From NCBI GenBank assembly GCA_028698395.1, contig JAQVDG010000062.1:1-8884 (forward strand): DNA of 8,884 nt, read 5' to 3'. The notes beneath the pieces are model-generated. The model worked only from the letters and a program-made list of their open reading frames with translations, had not been told where the DNA came from and made no database searches. The stretch is from Weeksellaceae bacterium. GTDB taxonomy: Bacteria; Bacteroidota; Bacteroidia; Flavobacteriales; Weeksellaceae. A program made the position numbers and the translations under genes. Shown in pieces: positions 1 through 6,509 of the stretch (positions within the stretch are counted from its first letter, which is position 1; every line of letters starts with the position of its first letter).

Positions 1-438
1 AAGTTGATTGGTTTTATTCATAGCTTCAAAAGCTTTAACATGCATAAAAAATTGACCTTTGTCGTCAGCAGAACCACGTGCAAAGATAGCTCCATCCGGA
101 TGAATTTCTGTTTTCTTGATAACCGGCTCAAAAGGTCCGGATTCCCATAATTCCATTGGATCAGCAGGTTGAACGTCGTAGTGCCCGTAAACTAAAACTG
201 TTGGTAATTCGGGGTTAATGATTTTTTCACCATATACCACCGGGTAACCGGCAGTTTCACATACTTCCACATTATCTGCTCCGGCTGAATGTAAAAATTC
301 AGCTACTTTGTCGGCTGTATTTAAAACATCCTGATTGTAAGCAGGGTCAGCACTGACCGATGGGATTTTTAATAATTCAATGAGTTCGTCTAAAAAACGT
401 TGTTTATTTTCTGAAATAAACTTTTGGGTTTCTTCCAT
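1..438 (-). CDS. M20-family metallopeptidase (dipeptidase), N-terminal 146 residues, cut by left edge
   Basis: This is the N-terminal part of a zinc-dependent M20/carnosinase-type dipeptidase, a cytoplasmic enzyme that typically hydrolyses dipeptides or short peptides. The protein starts MEETQKFISENK and contains VLVYGHYDVQPADP at about residues 81-94. There His86 is the expected first metal ligand and Asp88 the catalytic-site Asp. ARGSADDKGQ follows at 120-129, with Asp125 in the place of the metal-bridging Asp. The later catalytic Glu and remaining metal ligands lie beyond the window, so activity cannot be judged. The ATG at 436-438 is the first start after an in-frame stop a few codons upstream, with an A-rich leader. 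The gene points away from nrdJ across a long gap, so the two are divergently transcribed. Substrate is unknown. No signal peptide is seen. Family assignment is firm; the exact subfamily is inferred. Confidence 0.9.
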   Translation of the reverse strand, partial: MEETQKFISENKQRFLDELIELLKIPSVSADPAYNQDVLNTADKVAEFLHSAGADNVEVCETAGYPVVYGEKIINPELPTVLVYGHYDVQPADPMELWESGPFEPVIKKTEIHPDGAIFARGSADDKGQFFMHVKAFEAMNKTNQL

Positions 439-888
439 TTTGAGTTTTGATTTATATATGAATGGCTAAAGTAGGAATTTTGAATTAATTTTTTGGGAAT
501 ATTTGTCAGTTTCATTAAAATATTTCCAAACTGATAAAGAATGAAATTCAAATACTTTCTAAAAATAGAATCTAATTTTCTTGACAACTTTATTAAATGA
601 GAAAATATAAAAGTTGTTTATTTTTGTAAACTTTTTGAAATTTCTAAAAGAATTAGTTTCCGGCTGATGACCGAAGATACAGAAAACAGAGCAAATATAA
701 ATAACTGATAATCAACAATATAATCACAATAGAAGATTTATGATTCTAAACAGTTGCTTTTCAATTAATTAAAAATAAATAAAAACTTTGTTCATAAAAT
801 GTGGATTGAATGTTTTAAAAAACAGACTAACATCTTAACAAAATAGTATCTTTAGCTTCGCGAAAAACAGATATTGCTTTTGTGATTT

Positions 889-906
889 TATCTTGATAAC
901 AAGATA
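889..906. promoter_or_regulatory. 18-bp perfect palindrome, possible operator for nrdJ
   Basis: The sequence TATCTTGATAACAAGATA has perfect 7-base arms around a 4-base ATAA centre. It sits about 130 bp upstream of the nrdJ start and covers the TTG of the candidate promoter. It does not match the NrdR-box consensus or the FNR consensus (TTGAT-N4-ATCAA). The symmetry and size fit a dimeric repressor site. The regulator is unknown. Confidence 0.4.
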
Positions 907-925
907 TTTAGATTAAATAATTTTT
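893..925 (+). promoter_or_regulatory. Candidate Bacteroidota-type promoter for nrdJ
   Basis: TTG at 893-895 is followed after 22 bases by TAATTTTT at 918-925. This differs from the Bacteroidota -7 consensus TAnnTTTG only at the last base. It would give a leader of roughly 100 nt before the nrdJ ATG. In DNA this A/T-rich, single-mismatch matches can arise by chance, so the call is tentative. Confidence 0.3.
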
Positions 926-1035
926 CCGGTTTTTTAATTTAAATATTTAGGTTATGCTTTTTTTAAAATAATGAGCAAATTCTGTTTGAGAAATGAGAGA
1001 TTTTATTTTACTAATTACAAAAAAAACAGACACAG

Positions 1036-3576
1036 ATGGAGGTATTGGAAGAAAAAAAAGTTTACACCAGTCAGGAAGCCTTTGAAGCAAGTTTAGCTTA
1101 TTTTAAAGGAGATGATTTAGCAGCCCGGGTTTGGGTGAATAAATACGCATTGAAGGATTCGGAAGGTAATATTTATGAATTAACACCGGATGATATGCAC
1201 CGAAGAATTGCACGTGAAATTGCCCGAGTAGAAAAAAAATATCCCAATCCACTTTCGGAAGATGAGATTTTTGATATAATCCAAAACTTCAAATACATCA
1301 TCCCACAAGGAAGTCCCATGACAGGAATCGGAAATAAATTTCAAGTGGCTTCCTTGTCCAATTGTTTCGTAATCGGTAGTGGAACTGATAGTGATTCTTA
1401 CGGAAGTATTATGAAAATCGACGAAGAACAGGTTCAACTCATGAAAAGAAGAGGAGGAGTAGGCCATGATTTGTCTAATATCCGGCCAAAAGGTTCACCG
1501 GTAAAAAATTCAGCTTTGACTTCAACCGGATTGGTTCCTTTTATGGAGCGTTATTCAAATTCTACTCGTGAAGTCGCTCAGGATGGACGAAGAGGAGCTT
1601 TGATGCCTTCAGTTTCTATTAATCATCCGGACGCAGAAGATTTCATTGATGCCAAGATGGAACAAGGAAAAGTAACCGGAGCCAATGTTTCGGTACGAAT
1701 TGACGATGAATTCATGCGTGCATTAAAATCACAATCCGGATACACTCAAAAATATCCTATATTTAGTCAAAATCCATATTATTCTCAAGCAATTCAGCCT
1801 TCAACCATTTGGAAAAAAATCATTCATAACGCATGGAAATCTGCAGAACCGGGAATTTTATTTTGGGATACGATTCAAAGAGAATCCATTCCGGATTGTT
1901 ATTCCGATTTAGGTTTTGAAACTATTTCAACAAATCCTTGTGGTGAAATTCCTTTGTGTGCCTACGATTCTTGTCGTTTGATTGCTATTAATTTGTACTC
2001 TTATGTAGAAAATCCATTTACTTCTAAAGCCAAATTCAATTTTAAATTATTTAAAAAACATGCTGCTATTGCTCAGCGAATGATGGACGATATTATTGAT
2101 TTGGAAGAAGAAAAAATCGAAGCAATTCTTGAAAAAATCAATAACGACCCGGAAAGTGAAGAAATAAAATATACCGAAAAACATCTTTGGGAAAAAATTA
2201 AAGAAAAAACCTTACAAGGTCGAAGAACCGGAGTTGGAATTACAGCAGAAGGCGATATGATTGCCGCTTTAGGGCTTACCTATGGAACAGAAGAGGCAAC
2301 TGCTTTTTCAACTGAAGTTCACAAAAACATGGCATTGGCTTGTTACGAGTCTTCCGTAGTAATGGCAGAAGAAAGAGGAGCTTTTCCTATTTATGATTCC
2401 GAACGGGAAAAAAATAACCCTTTTATACTTCGATTAAAAAAGGAAGATGAAGGTTTATACAATAAAATGCTTGCTTTCGGACGAAGAAATATTGCATTAT
2501 TAACTATTGCACCAACCGGAAGCACAAGTTTAATGGCACAAACCACTTCAGGAATTGAACCTGTGTTTTTGCCGGTTTATAAAAGAAGAAGAAAAGTAAA
2601 TCCAAATGATAAAGACATTCGAGTTGATTTTGTGGATGAAGTAGGCGACAGTTGGGAAGAATATATAGTATTCCATCATCATTTCAAAACTTGGATGTTG
2701 GTAAACGGTTACGATACTGAGAAAAATTATTCGCAAGACGAAATCAATAAGTTAATTAAAAAATCACCTTACTATAAAGCTACTTCCAATGATGTGGATT
2801 GGTTGAATAAAGTAAAATTACAGGGAAGTGTTCAAAAATGGGTAGATCATTCCATTTCGGTAACCATTAACCTTCCTGCAGAAGCTACGGAAGATTTGGT
2901 TGACCAACTCTATGTGACGGCTTGGGAAAGTGGTTGCAAAGGAATTACAGTTTATCGGGACGGTTCTCGCTCAGGAGTTTTGGTAGCAGCAGATGAGAAA
3001 AAAGAAGAAGAAAAACCAAACAGTATTTTCCCAACCAAACGTCCTCAGATTTTGGAAGCCGATGTAGTGAATTTCCAAAATAATAAAGAAAAATGGGTAG
3101 CTTTTATTGGATTAATTGACGGTCGCCCGTATGAGATTTTTACCGGATTAGCCGATGATCAAGAAGGAATTCTTTTACCAAGATGGGTAACAAACGGGAC
3201 AATTATCAAAAATCGAGATGAATTAGGAATGTCACGTTATGATTTCCAATTTCAAAATCAAAGAGGTTATAAAACAACAATTGAAGGGCTTTCTTATAAA
3301 TTCAACCCGGAATTCTGGAATTATGCAAAATTGATTTCAGGAATTTTACGACACGGAATGCCGATTGAAAATGTAGTGGATTTAGTGAATCAAATGGAAT
3401 TAGATTCCGAATCCATCAACACTTGGAAGGCCGGTGTTGCTCGTGCTTTGAAACGATATATTCCGGATGGAACCGAGGTGAATGGTCAAAAATGTGCCAA
3501 TTGCAGTTCTACTCAAGTCGTTTATCAGGAAGGTTGTTTGATTTGTAAGAGTTGTGGCTCAAGTAAATGTGGATAA
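1036..3576 (+). CDS. nrdJ: Adenosylcobalamin-dependent (class II) ribonucleotide reductase
   Basis: This cytoplasmic enzyme reduces ribonucleotides to deoxyribonucleotides for DNA synthesis, using adenosylcobalamin to generate the active-site thiyl radical. It therefore needs neither oxygen nor a second radical subunit. The 846-residue protein shows SNCFVIG with Cys110 and NPCGEIPL with Asn300, Cys302 and Glu304. Cys313 lies 11 residues after Cys302, the spacing known for class II enzymes. By family analogy Cys302 is the thiyl-radical residue and Cys110/Cys313 the redox pair. IAPTGSTSLM at 491-500 matches the family's phosphate/substrate-binding loop. No N-terminal ATP-cone is apparent. The C-terminus is Cys-rich: Cys820, 823, 834 and 837 resemble a zinc ribbon, then Cys840 and 845 probably act as the re-reducing swinging tail. 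The ATG is the first possible start after an in-frame stop at 1012-1014. It is a stand-alone gene, followed by a strong terminator. It appears full length and intact. Confidence 0.97.
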   Translation: MEVLEEKKVYTSQEAFEASLAYFKGDDLAARVWVNKYALKDSEGNIYELTPDDMHRRIAREIARVEKKYPNPLSEDEIFDIIQNFKYIIPQGSPMTGIGNKFQVASLSNCFVIGSGTDSDSYGSIMKIDEEQVQLMKRRGGVGHDLSNIRPKGSPVKNSALTSTGLVPFMERYSNSTREVAQDGRRGALMPSVSINHPDAEDFIDAKMEQGKVTGANVSVRIDDEFMRALKSQSGYTQKYPIFSQNPYYSQAIQPSTIWKKIIHNAWKSAEPGILFWDTIQRESIPDCYSDLGFETISTNPCGEIPLCAYDSCRLIAINLYSYVENPFTSKAKFNFKLFKKHAAIAQRMMDDIIDLEEEKIEAILEKINNDPESEEIKYTEKHLWEKIKEKTLQGRRTGVGITAEGDMIAALGLTYGTEEATAFSTEVHKNMALACYESSVVMAEERGAFPIYDSEREKNNPFILRLKKEDEGLYNKMLAFGRRNIALLTIAPTGSTSLMAQTTSGIEPVFLPVYKRRRKVNPNDKDIRVDFVDEVGDSWEEYIVFHHHFKTWMLVNGYDTEKNYSQDEINKLIKKSPYYKATSNDVDWLNKVKLQGSVQKWVDHSISVTINLPAEATEDLVDQLYVTAWESGCKGITVYRDGSRSGVLVAADEKKEEEKPNSIFPTKRPQILEADVVNFQNNKEKWVAFIGLIDGRPYEIFTGLADDQEGILLPRWVTNGTIIKNRDELGMSRYDFQFQNQRGYKTTIEGLSYKFNPEFWNYAKLISGILRHGMPIENVVDLVNQMELDSESINTWKAGVARALKRYIPDGTEVNGQKCANCSSTQVVYQEGCLICKSCGSSKCG

Positions 3577-3595
3577 CAAACTCATACTTAATAAC

Positions 3596-3631
3596 AAAAA
3601 AGCTTTGCTTATAAAAGAGCAAAGCTTTTTT
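3596..3631. terminator. Bidirectional intrinsic terminator between nrdJ and the methyltransferase gene
   Basis: A perfect inverted repeat with 14-base arms (AAAAAAGCTTTGCT and its complement) flanks an 8-base loop. Read on either strand, the G/C-containing core (AGCTTTGCT / AGCAAAGCT) is followed by a run of six T's, so it can stop transcription from both sides. It fills most of the 57-bp gap between the two convergent stop codons. Confidence 0.92.
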
Positions 3632-3633
3632 GT

Positions 3634-4962
3634 TTAATAATACTTAATTCGCCAAGGTTTTGGGTAATAATTATTGGAACGATTTCCAATGAATTTCAGC
3701 CATCCCAAACCGGAATTTTGGTAGTTGATTAAATAAATTCCTTTTTGATTTAATGTCAAATTAGGGTCATTTCCTCTTAAAAATTCTAAAGCTTCCTCTT
3801 TTGAAATTTCTACTTCCGGAAAATGGTGTAATTTTTTATGAAAATTAGCCAAAGCTTGTGCGGGAATAAAATCTTTTCCTTTTAGCTCGCCCAATTCTAC
3901 TCCGTAATAAATTGGATTTAAACAGTTTTTTATTTTGTTCAAAACAGCTGTTAATTCCGGGCTGATAGCACGATAAATTCCGTTTTCCGATTGACAATTT
4001 TCAACTTGAATAAATGGAGAAATAGTACAATTTTTATGAGGTTTCAAAACAGAAAAACTCTTTTTTCCATAACCTGATTTTTTTTGTAAAACGGATAAAA
4101 AAAGACCTTCTCCTTTTACTTTGTGCGGGTAAAAATAATAAGCAAAACAATTTTCAGATTGAATTTCACTGATTCCCCATTCTAAAGGAAAGTGAAGTGA
4201 AACTGAGTCAAAATCAAACTCCTGACAAAACCAATTCATTAAATTTTCATTTTCTTCCGGATTAAATGAACAGGTACTGTAAACCAAATATCCGTCTTTT
4301 GCCAAAGTAGGTGCAATATTGGCAAGAATTCTTTTTTGTCGTTCTGAACATAATTGACAGTTCGCCTCCGACCATTCTTTTAATGCAATTTCATCTCTTC
4401 TGAACATCCCTTCACCGCTACAAGGCGCATCAACTTGAATGTAATCAAAGAATTCTTCTAATTTTGTAAAATCCTTTGGGTCATTTTGAGTTAAAATTAA
4501 ATTCTGACTGATGCCCAAACGAATATGATTTTCTTTTAAAATTTGAACTCTTGATTTGATGACTTCATTGGCAATTAAAACTGAATCTTTATCCAATAAA
4601 CTTTGTAACAGAGTGGATTTTCCACCCGGAGCTGCACAAAGATCTAAAGCTAATTCAGGACTTTTTTTAGGATAAATTTGCTTGAAAACCTCTTTTAAAA
4701 TCATAGAAGAAGCTTCTTGAACATAATAAGTTCCGGCATGCCAAAGCGGATCGGTAATGAAGCTTCTTTTTTGTTCTAAATATTTTCCGTCTTCATTCCA
4801 AAATACCGATGGATAATCTTGAAATTCTATTATTGGCTTTTTGGGATTTAATCGGATGCTTTGTGTGAAATCCACTTCGTAAGCTTTTTGAAATTGAAGA
4901 AATTCTTCTGTTTCAAATCGGGATTTCATTCGTTCTAAGAAAGGAAGTGGTAGGTTTTTCAT
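3634..4962 (-). CDS. rsmF: RsmF-like rRNA cytosine-C5 methyltransferase (NOL1/NOP2/Sun family)
   Basis: This is a SAM-dependent RNA m5C methyltransferase, 442 residues, acting on ribosomal RNA in the cytoplasm. Visible family motifs in order are YYVQEASSM (79-87), the SAM-binding DLCAAPGGKS (107-116), and VDAPCSGEG (177-185) with Cys181. Next comes YSTCSFNPEENE (228-239) with Cys231. In this family the motif VI Cys (231) attacks the base and the motif IV Cys (181) helps release it. The C-terminal part carries IYYGVELGELKGK and GLGWLKFIGNR...NNYYPKPWRI. These resemble the RsmF-type C-terminal RNA-binding (PUA-like) region rather than the N-terminal NusB-like domain of RsmB. In E. coli RsmF modifies 16S C1407; target specificity here is not shown by the sequence. 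The start at 4962 gives the usual MKNLPLPFLERM opening. The gene converges on nrdJ and diverges from the sigma-factor gene. Confidence 0.92.
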   Translation of the reverse strand: MKNLPLPFLERMKSRFETEEFLQFQKAYEVDFTQSIRLNPKKPIIEFQDYPSVFWNEDGKYLEQKRSFITDPLWHAGTYYVQEASSMILKEVFKQIYPKKSPELALDLCAAPGGKSTLLQSLLDKDSVLIANEVIKSRVQILKENHIRLGISQNLILTQNDPKDFTKLEEFFDYIQVDAPCSGEGMFRRDEIALKEWSEANCQLCSERQKRILANIAPTLAKDGYLVYSTCSFNPEENENLMNWFCQEFDFDSVSLHFPLEWGISEIQSENCFAYYFYPHKVKGEGLFLSVLQKKSGYGKKSFSVLKPHKNCTISPFIQVENCQSENGIYRAISPELTAVLNKIKNCLNPIYYGVELGELKGKDFIPAQALANFHKKLHHFPEVEISKEEALEFLRGNDPNLTLNQKGIYLINYQNSGLGWLKFIGNRSNNYYPKPWRIKYY

Positions 4963-5068
4963 TTCGGTCGAAAGTTACTCTTTTTTCAGAAAATAGTACG
5001 AGACCGGAATAAAAGTTGAATAAAAATCTTCTGCATTTTTTTGTAAAATTTAAAAACGATTCTAAATG

Positions 5069-5101
5069 TTGGATTTTAAATGGATTTTTCAGTTAGATTT
5101 A
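5069..5101 (+). promoter_or_regulatory. Candidate promoter of the ECF sigma-factor gene
   Basis: TTG at 5069-5071 is followed after 22 bases by TAGATTTA at 5094-5101, one mismatch from TAnnTTTG. Transcription would begin roughly 20-25 bases before the TTG start codon at 5130. It lies in the 167-bp divergent gap shared with the methyltransferase gene, for which I see no convincing promoter. Confidence 0.35.
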
Positions 5102-5129
5102 GTACATTCGGAAACTTAATTTTGAATCA

Positions 5130-5666
5130 TTGAAATTAGAAACCATTATTTCCAATGCAAAAAAAGGAAATCGCCAAGCACAGAATCAGTTAATGGATTT
5201 ATTTTGGAACGATATCTATACCTATGTTTTGAAACAAATACGGGACGAAGAAGAAACAGAAGATATTGCCATCGAGACTTTTACTAAAGTTTTTGCCAAG
5301 ATGCGTTTATACAATTCTGATTTCGATTTTAAAACTTGGGTAATTTCCATTGCACATAATACCATGATTGATTATATCAGGCGTTCACCCAAACATAATA
5401 TTTCTTTGGACGATGATAATTATGTGATTGAAATTCGGGAAGAACAGCCAAGTCCGGAAGAAAGTATGATTCAGCAACAGGATAATGATAGTTTACTTTT
5501 GCATTTAGAAAAATTAAAACCGGAATACAGAAGAATTTTAGAACTCCGTTTTTTAGAAGAAAAAACCTATAAGGAAATGGCAGATGAACTCGGATTGAGT
5601 ATGGCAAATGTTAAGATTCGTTTGCTACGAGCTAAACAATTACTGCGGGAAATATTAAGTACTTGA
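5130..5666 (+). CDS. ECF-type RNA polymerase sigma-70 family factor, TTG start
   Basis: This 178-residue alternative sigma factor of the extracytoplasmic-function group directs RNA polymerase to a particular promoter set. Sigma region 2 spans about residues 9-85. It includes EETEDIAIETFTKVF (41-55, region 2.2) and FKTWVISIAHNTMIDYIRR (67-85, the -10-recognition part). Sigma region 4 spans about 121-175, with the helix-turn-helix TYKEMADELGLSMANVKIRLLRAK. Between them is an acidic, Gln-rich linker and no region 3, as expected for this group. No ATG is available upstream: the frame closes at 5100-5102, and the next Met is residue 22, inside the conserved region 2. TTG at 5130 is therefore the best start. 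No anti-sigma gene (membrane protein with a zinc-binding ASD) lies next to it. The downstream NlpC/P60 gene has its own promoter, so co-transcription is uncertain. Target regulon is unknown. Confidence 0.92.
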   Translation: MKLETIISNAKKGNRQAQNQLMDLFWNDIYTYVLKQIRDEEETEDIAIETFTKVFAKMRLYNSDFDFKTWVISIAHNTMIDYIRRSPKHNISLDDDNYVIEIREEQPSPEESMIQQQDNDSLLLHLEKLKPEYRRILELRFLEEKTYKEMADELGLSMANVKIRLLRAKQLLREILST

Positions 5667-5726
5667 AATTTAGAGGTTTCAAAAAATACTGTTTAAAACT
5701 TTGTTAATTACCTGTTAATAATGGTC

Positions 5727-5758
5727 TTGTTTTTGTTACTTGGATTGTGCTAATTTTG
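5727..5758 (+). promoter_or_regulatory. Bacteroidota-type promoter of the NlpC/P60 lipoprotein gene
   Basis: TTG at 5727-5729 is followed after 21 bases by TAATTTTG at 5751-5758, an exact match to the -7 consensus TAnnTTTG with correct spacing. Transcription would start about 10-15 bases before the ATG at 5776, giving a short leader. This is the best promoter match in the window. Confidence 0.55.
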
Positions 5759-5775
5759 TCCTAACGGATTGATTC

Positions 5776-6330
5776 ATGTTGAAAAAGAGGTTTTTCATAT
5801 ATATTTTTAGTTTATTTTTAACTACGTCTTGTCAAGTTTTGGAACATCTTGCAGCAGATTTACCAAGACCAAAGCCGAAAGAACAAAAAGCTCCTACTCA
5901 ACCTAAATATCCTACAACTCATCCAACTTCGCCTAATTATCCTTCATCTGAAAACAAAGTGGAAATTGTTGTTTCTGAGGCGCATAGATATTTAGGGACA
6001 CCTTATCGATACGGTGGAACAACGGGAAGTGGATTGGATTGTTCCGGATTGATTATGAAATCATTTGAGCCGATTCATTATCCCATGCCTCGAATTTCTT
6101 CCGATCAGGCAAAAGAAGGAAAAGAAGTAAGAAAACAAAATATCCGTCGTGGTGATTTGGTTTTTTTTAAAACATCCGGTTCTAAAATTGATCATGTAGG
6201 AATTGTGGATAAAGTTGTCAACAAAGAAGTGTTTTTCATTCATTCTTCCACTTCAAAAGGAGTGATTATTAGTTCGCTGGAAGAAACATATTGGAAAAAG
6301 CGTTTTGCAAAGGCAAGAAGATTGATTTAG
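5776..6330 (+). CDS. NlpC/P60-family lipoprotein, predicted peptidoglycan endopeptidase
   Basis: This is a 184-residue envelope lipoprotein predicted to cut peptide stems or cross-links of peptidoglycan, similar in size and layout to Spr/MepS-type enzymes. A basic N-terminus (MLKKRFF), a hydrophobic core and a lipobox-like TTSC with lipidated Cys19 indicate signal-peptidase-II export. A Pro/Thr/Lys-rich linker follows (about 30-57), then the NlpC/P60 domain (about 61-184). The domain shows [17 protein letters not shown] with nucleophile Cys89, DHVGIV with His140, and [10 protein letters not shown] with His156 as the probable third catalytic residue. The whole triad is present, so the enzyme should be active. 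Its exact bond specificity cannot be read from sequence. It follows the ECF sigma gene by 109 bp but has its own promoter-like site. No clear terminator follows it. Confidence 0.93.
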   Translation: MLKKRFFIYIFSLFLTTSCQVLEHLAADLPRPKPKEQKAPTQPKYPTTHPTSPNYPSSENKVEIVVSEAHRYLGTPYRYGGTTGSGLDCSGLIMKSFEPIHYPMPRISSDQAKEGKEVRKQNIRRGDLVFFKTSGSKIDHVGIVDKVVNKEVFFIHSSTSKGVIISSLEETYWKKRFAKARRLI

Positions 6331-6509
6331 AGTATCCCTTAAAGTAATAACAACTATTGATTTTAGAGTAGAAGTCGTTCAGTTTGTCTTATTTATACTC
6401 ATTTTATATTAAGGCTAAATCACTTTTTTCATTTCGTTTCTTGGCTCTTTATTTTATCTTTAATCAATTTTAAAGTTCATTTCTATTTTCTAATTCTGAA
6501 ATAAAAGCT

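Larger units (their letters stand above)
683..1030 (+). repeat. Four dispersed AAAACAGA motifs upstream of nrdJ
   Basis: The octamer AAAACAGA occurs at 683-690, 819-826, 864-871 and 1023-1030, all on the plus strand. The last three extend to AAAAACAGA, and the last one ends five bases before the nrdJ start codon. An inverted partial copy (TCTGTTT) lies at 981-987. Spacing is irregular, so this is neither a tandem repeat nor CRISPR. It could be a protein-binding motif or simply low-complexity A-rich sequence. Confidence 0.4.
439..1035. other. A/T-rich intergenic region without a supported gene
   Basis: This gap of about 600 bp separates the divergent peptidase and nrdJ genes. I see no ORF longer than about 20 codons with coding character lying wholly inside it, no tRNA-like fold, and no conserved B12-riboswitch core (no GCCACTG or B12-box match). 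There is also no NrdR-box pair. What it does hold is an 18-bp palindrome at 889-906, a candidate nrdJ promoter overlapping it, repeated AAAACAGA motifs and a small TTCGCGAA palindrome at 857-864. A perfect minus-strand TAnnTTTG (TATATTTG, 692-699) exists, but its nearest CAA (the minus-strand TTG) at 716-718 is spaced slightly too short for a good promoter. The length suggests regulatory content or a decayed gene; neither is demonstrated. Confidence 0.7.

Noticed and set aside
390..587. Minus-strand 65-codon ORF overlapping the peptidase start.
   Set aside because: It overlaps the well-supported peptidase N-terminus in another frame and has no recognisable domain.
692..718. Minus-strand promoter for the peptidase gene (TATATTTG with a TTG upstream).
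   Set aside because: Spacing is only 16 bases and it would leave a leader of about 250 bases; too weak to list as a feature.
439..1035. Cobalamin riboswitch upstream of the B12-dependent nrdJ.
   Set aside because: No GCCACTG-type core or recognisable B12 box was found on the plus strand; only a covariance search could overturn this.
993..1085. A 30-codon ORF starting upstream of nrdJ and overlapping its start in another frame (possible leader peptide).
   Set aside because: It has no supporting ribosome-binding signal, its downstream half is just nrdJ read out of frame, and its composition is that of A/T-rich leader DNA.
3568..3576. Perfect DnaA-box sequence TGTGGATAA (reverse of TTATCCACA).
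   Set aside because: It is formed by the last Cys-Gly-stop codons of nrdJ, is a single copy, and has no origin-like surroundings.
6331..6509. Promoter or terminator in the gap between the NlpC/P60 and oxidoreductase genes.
   Set aside because: TATCTTTA at 6455-6462 is near the -7 consensus but lacks a TTG at proper spacing, and no stable G/C-containing hairpin is visible.
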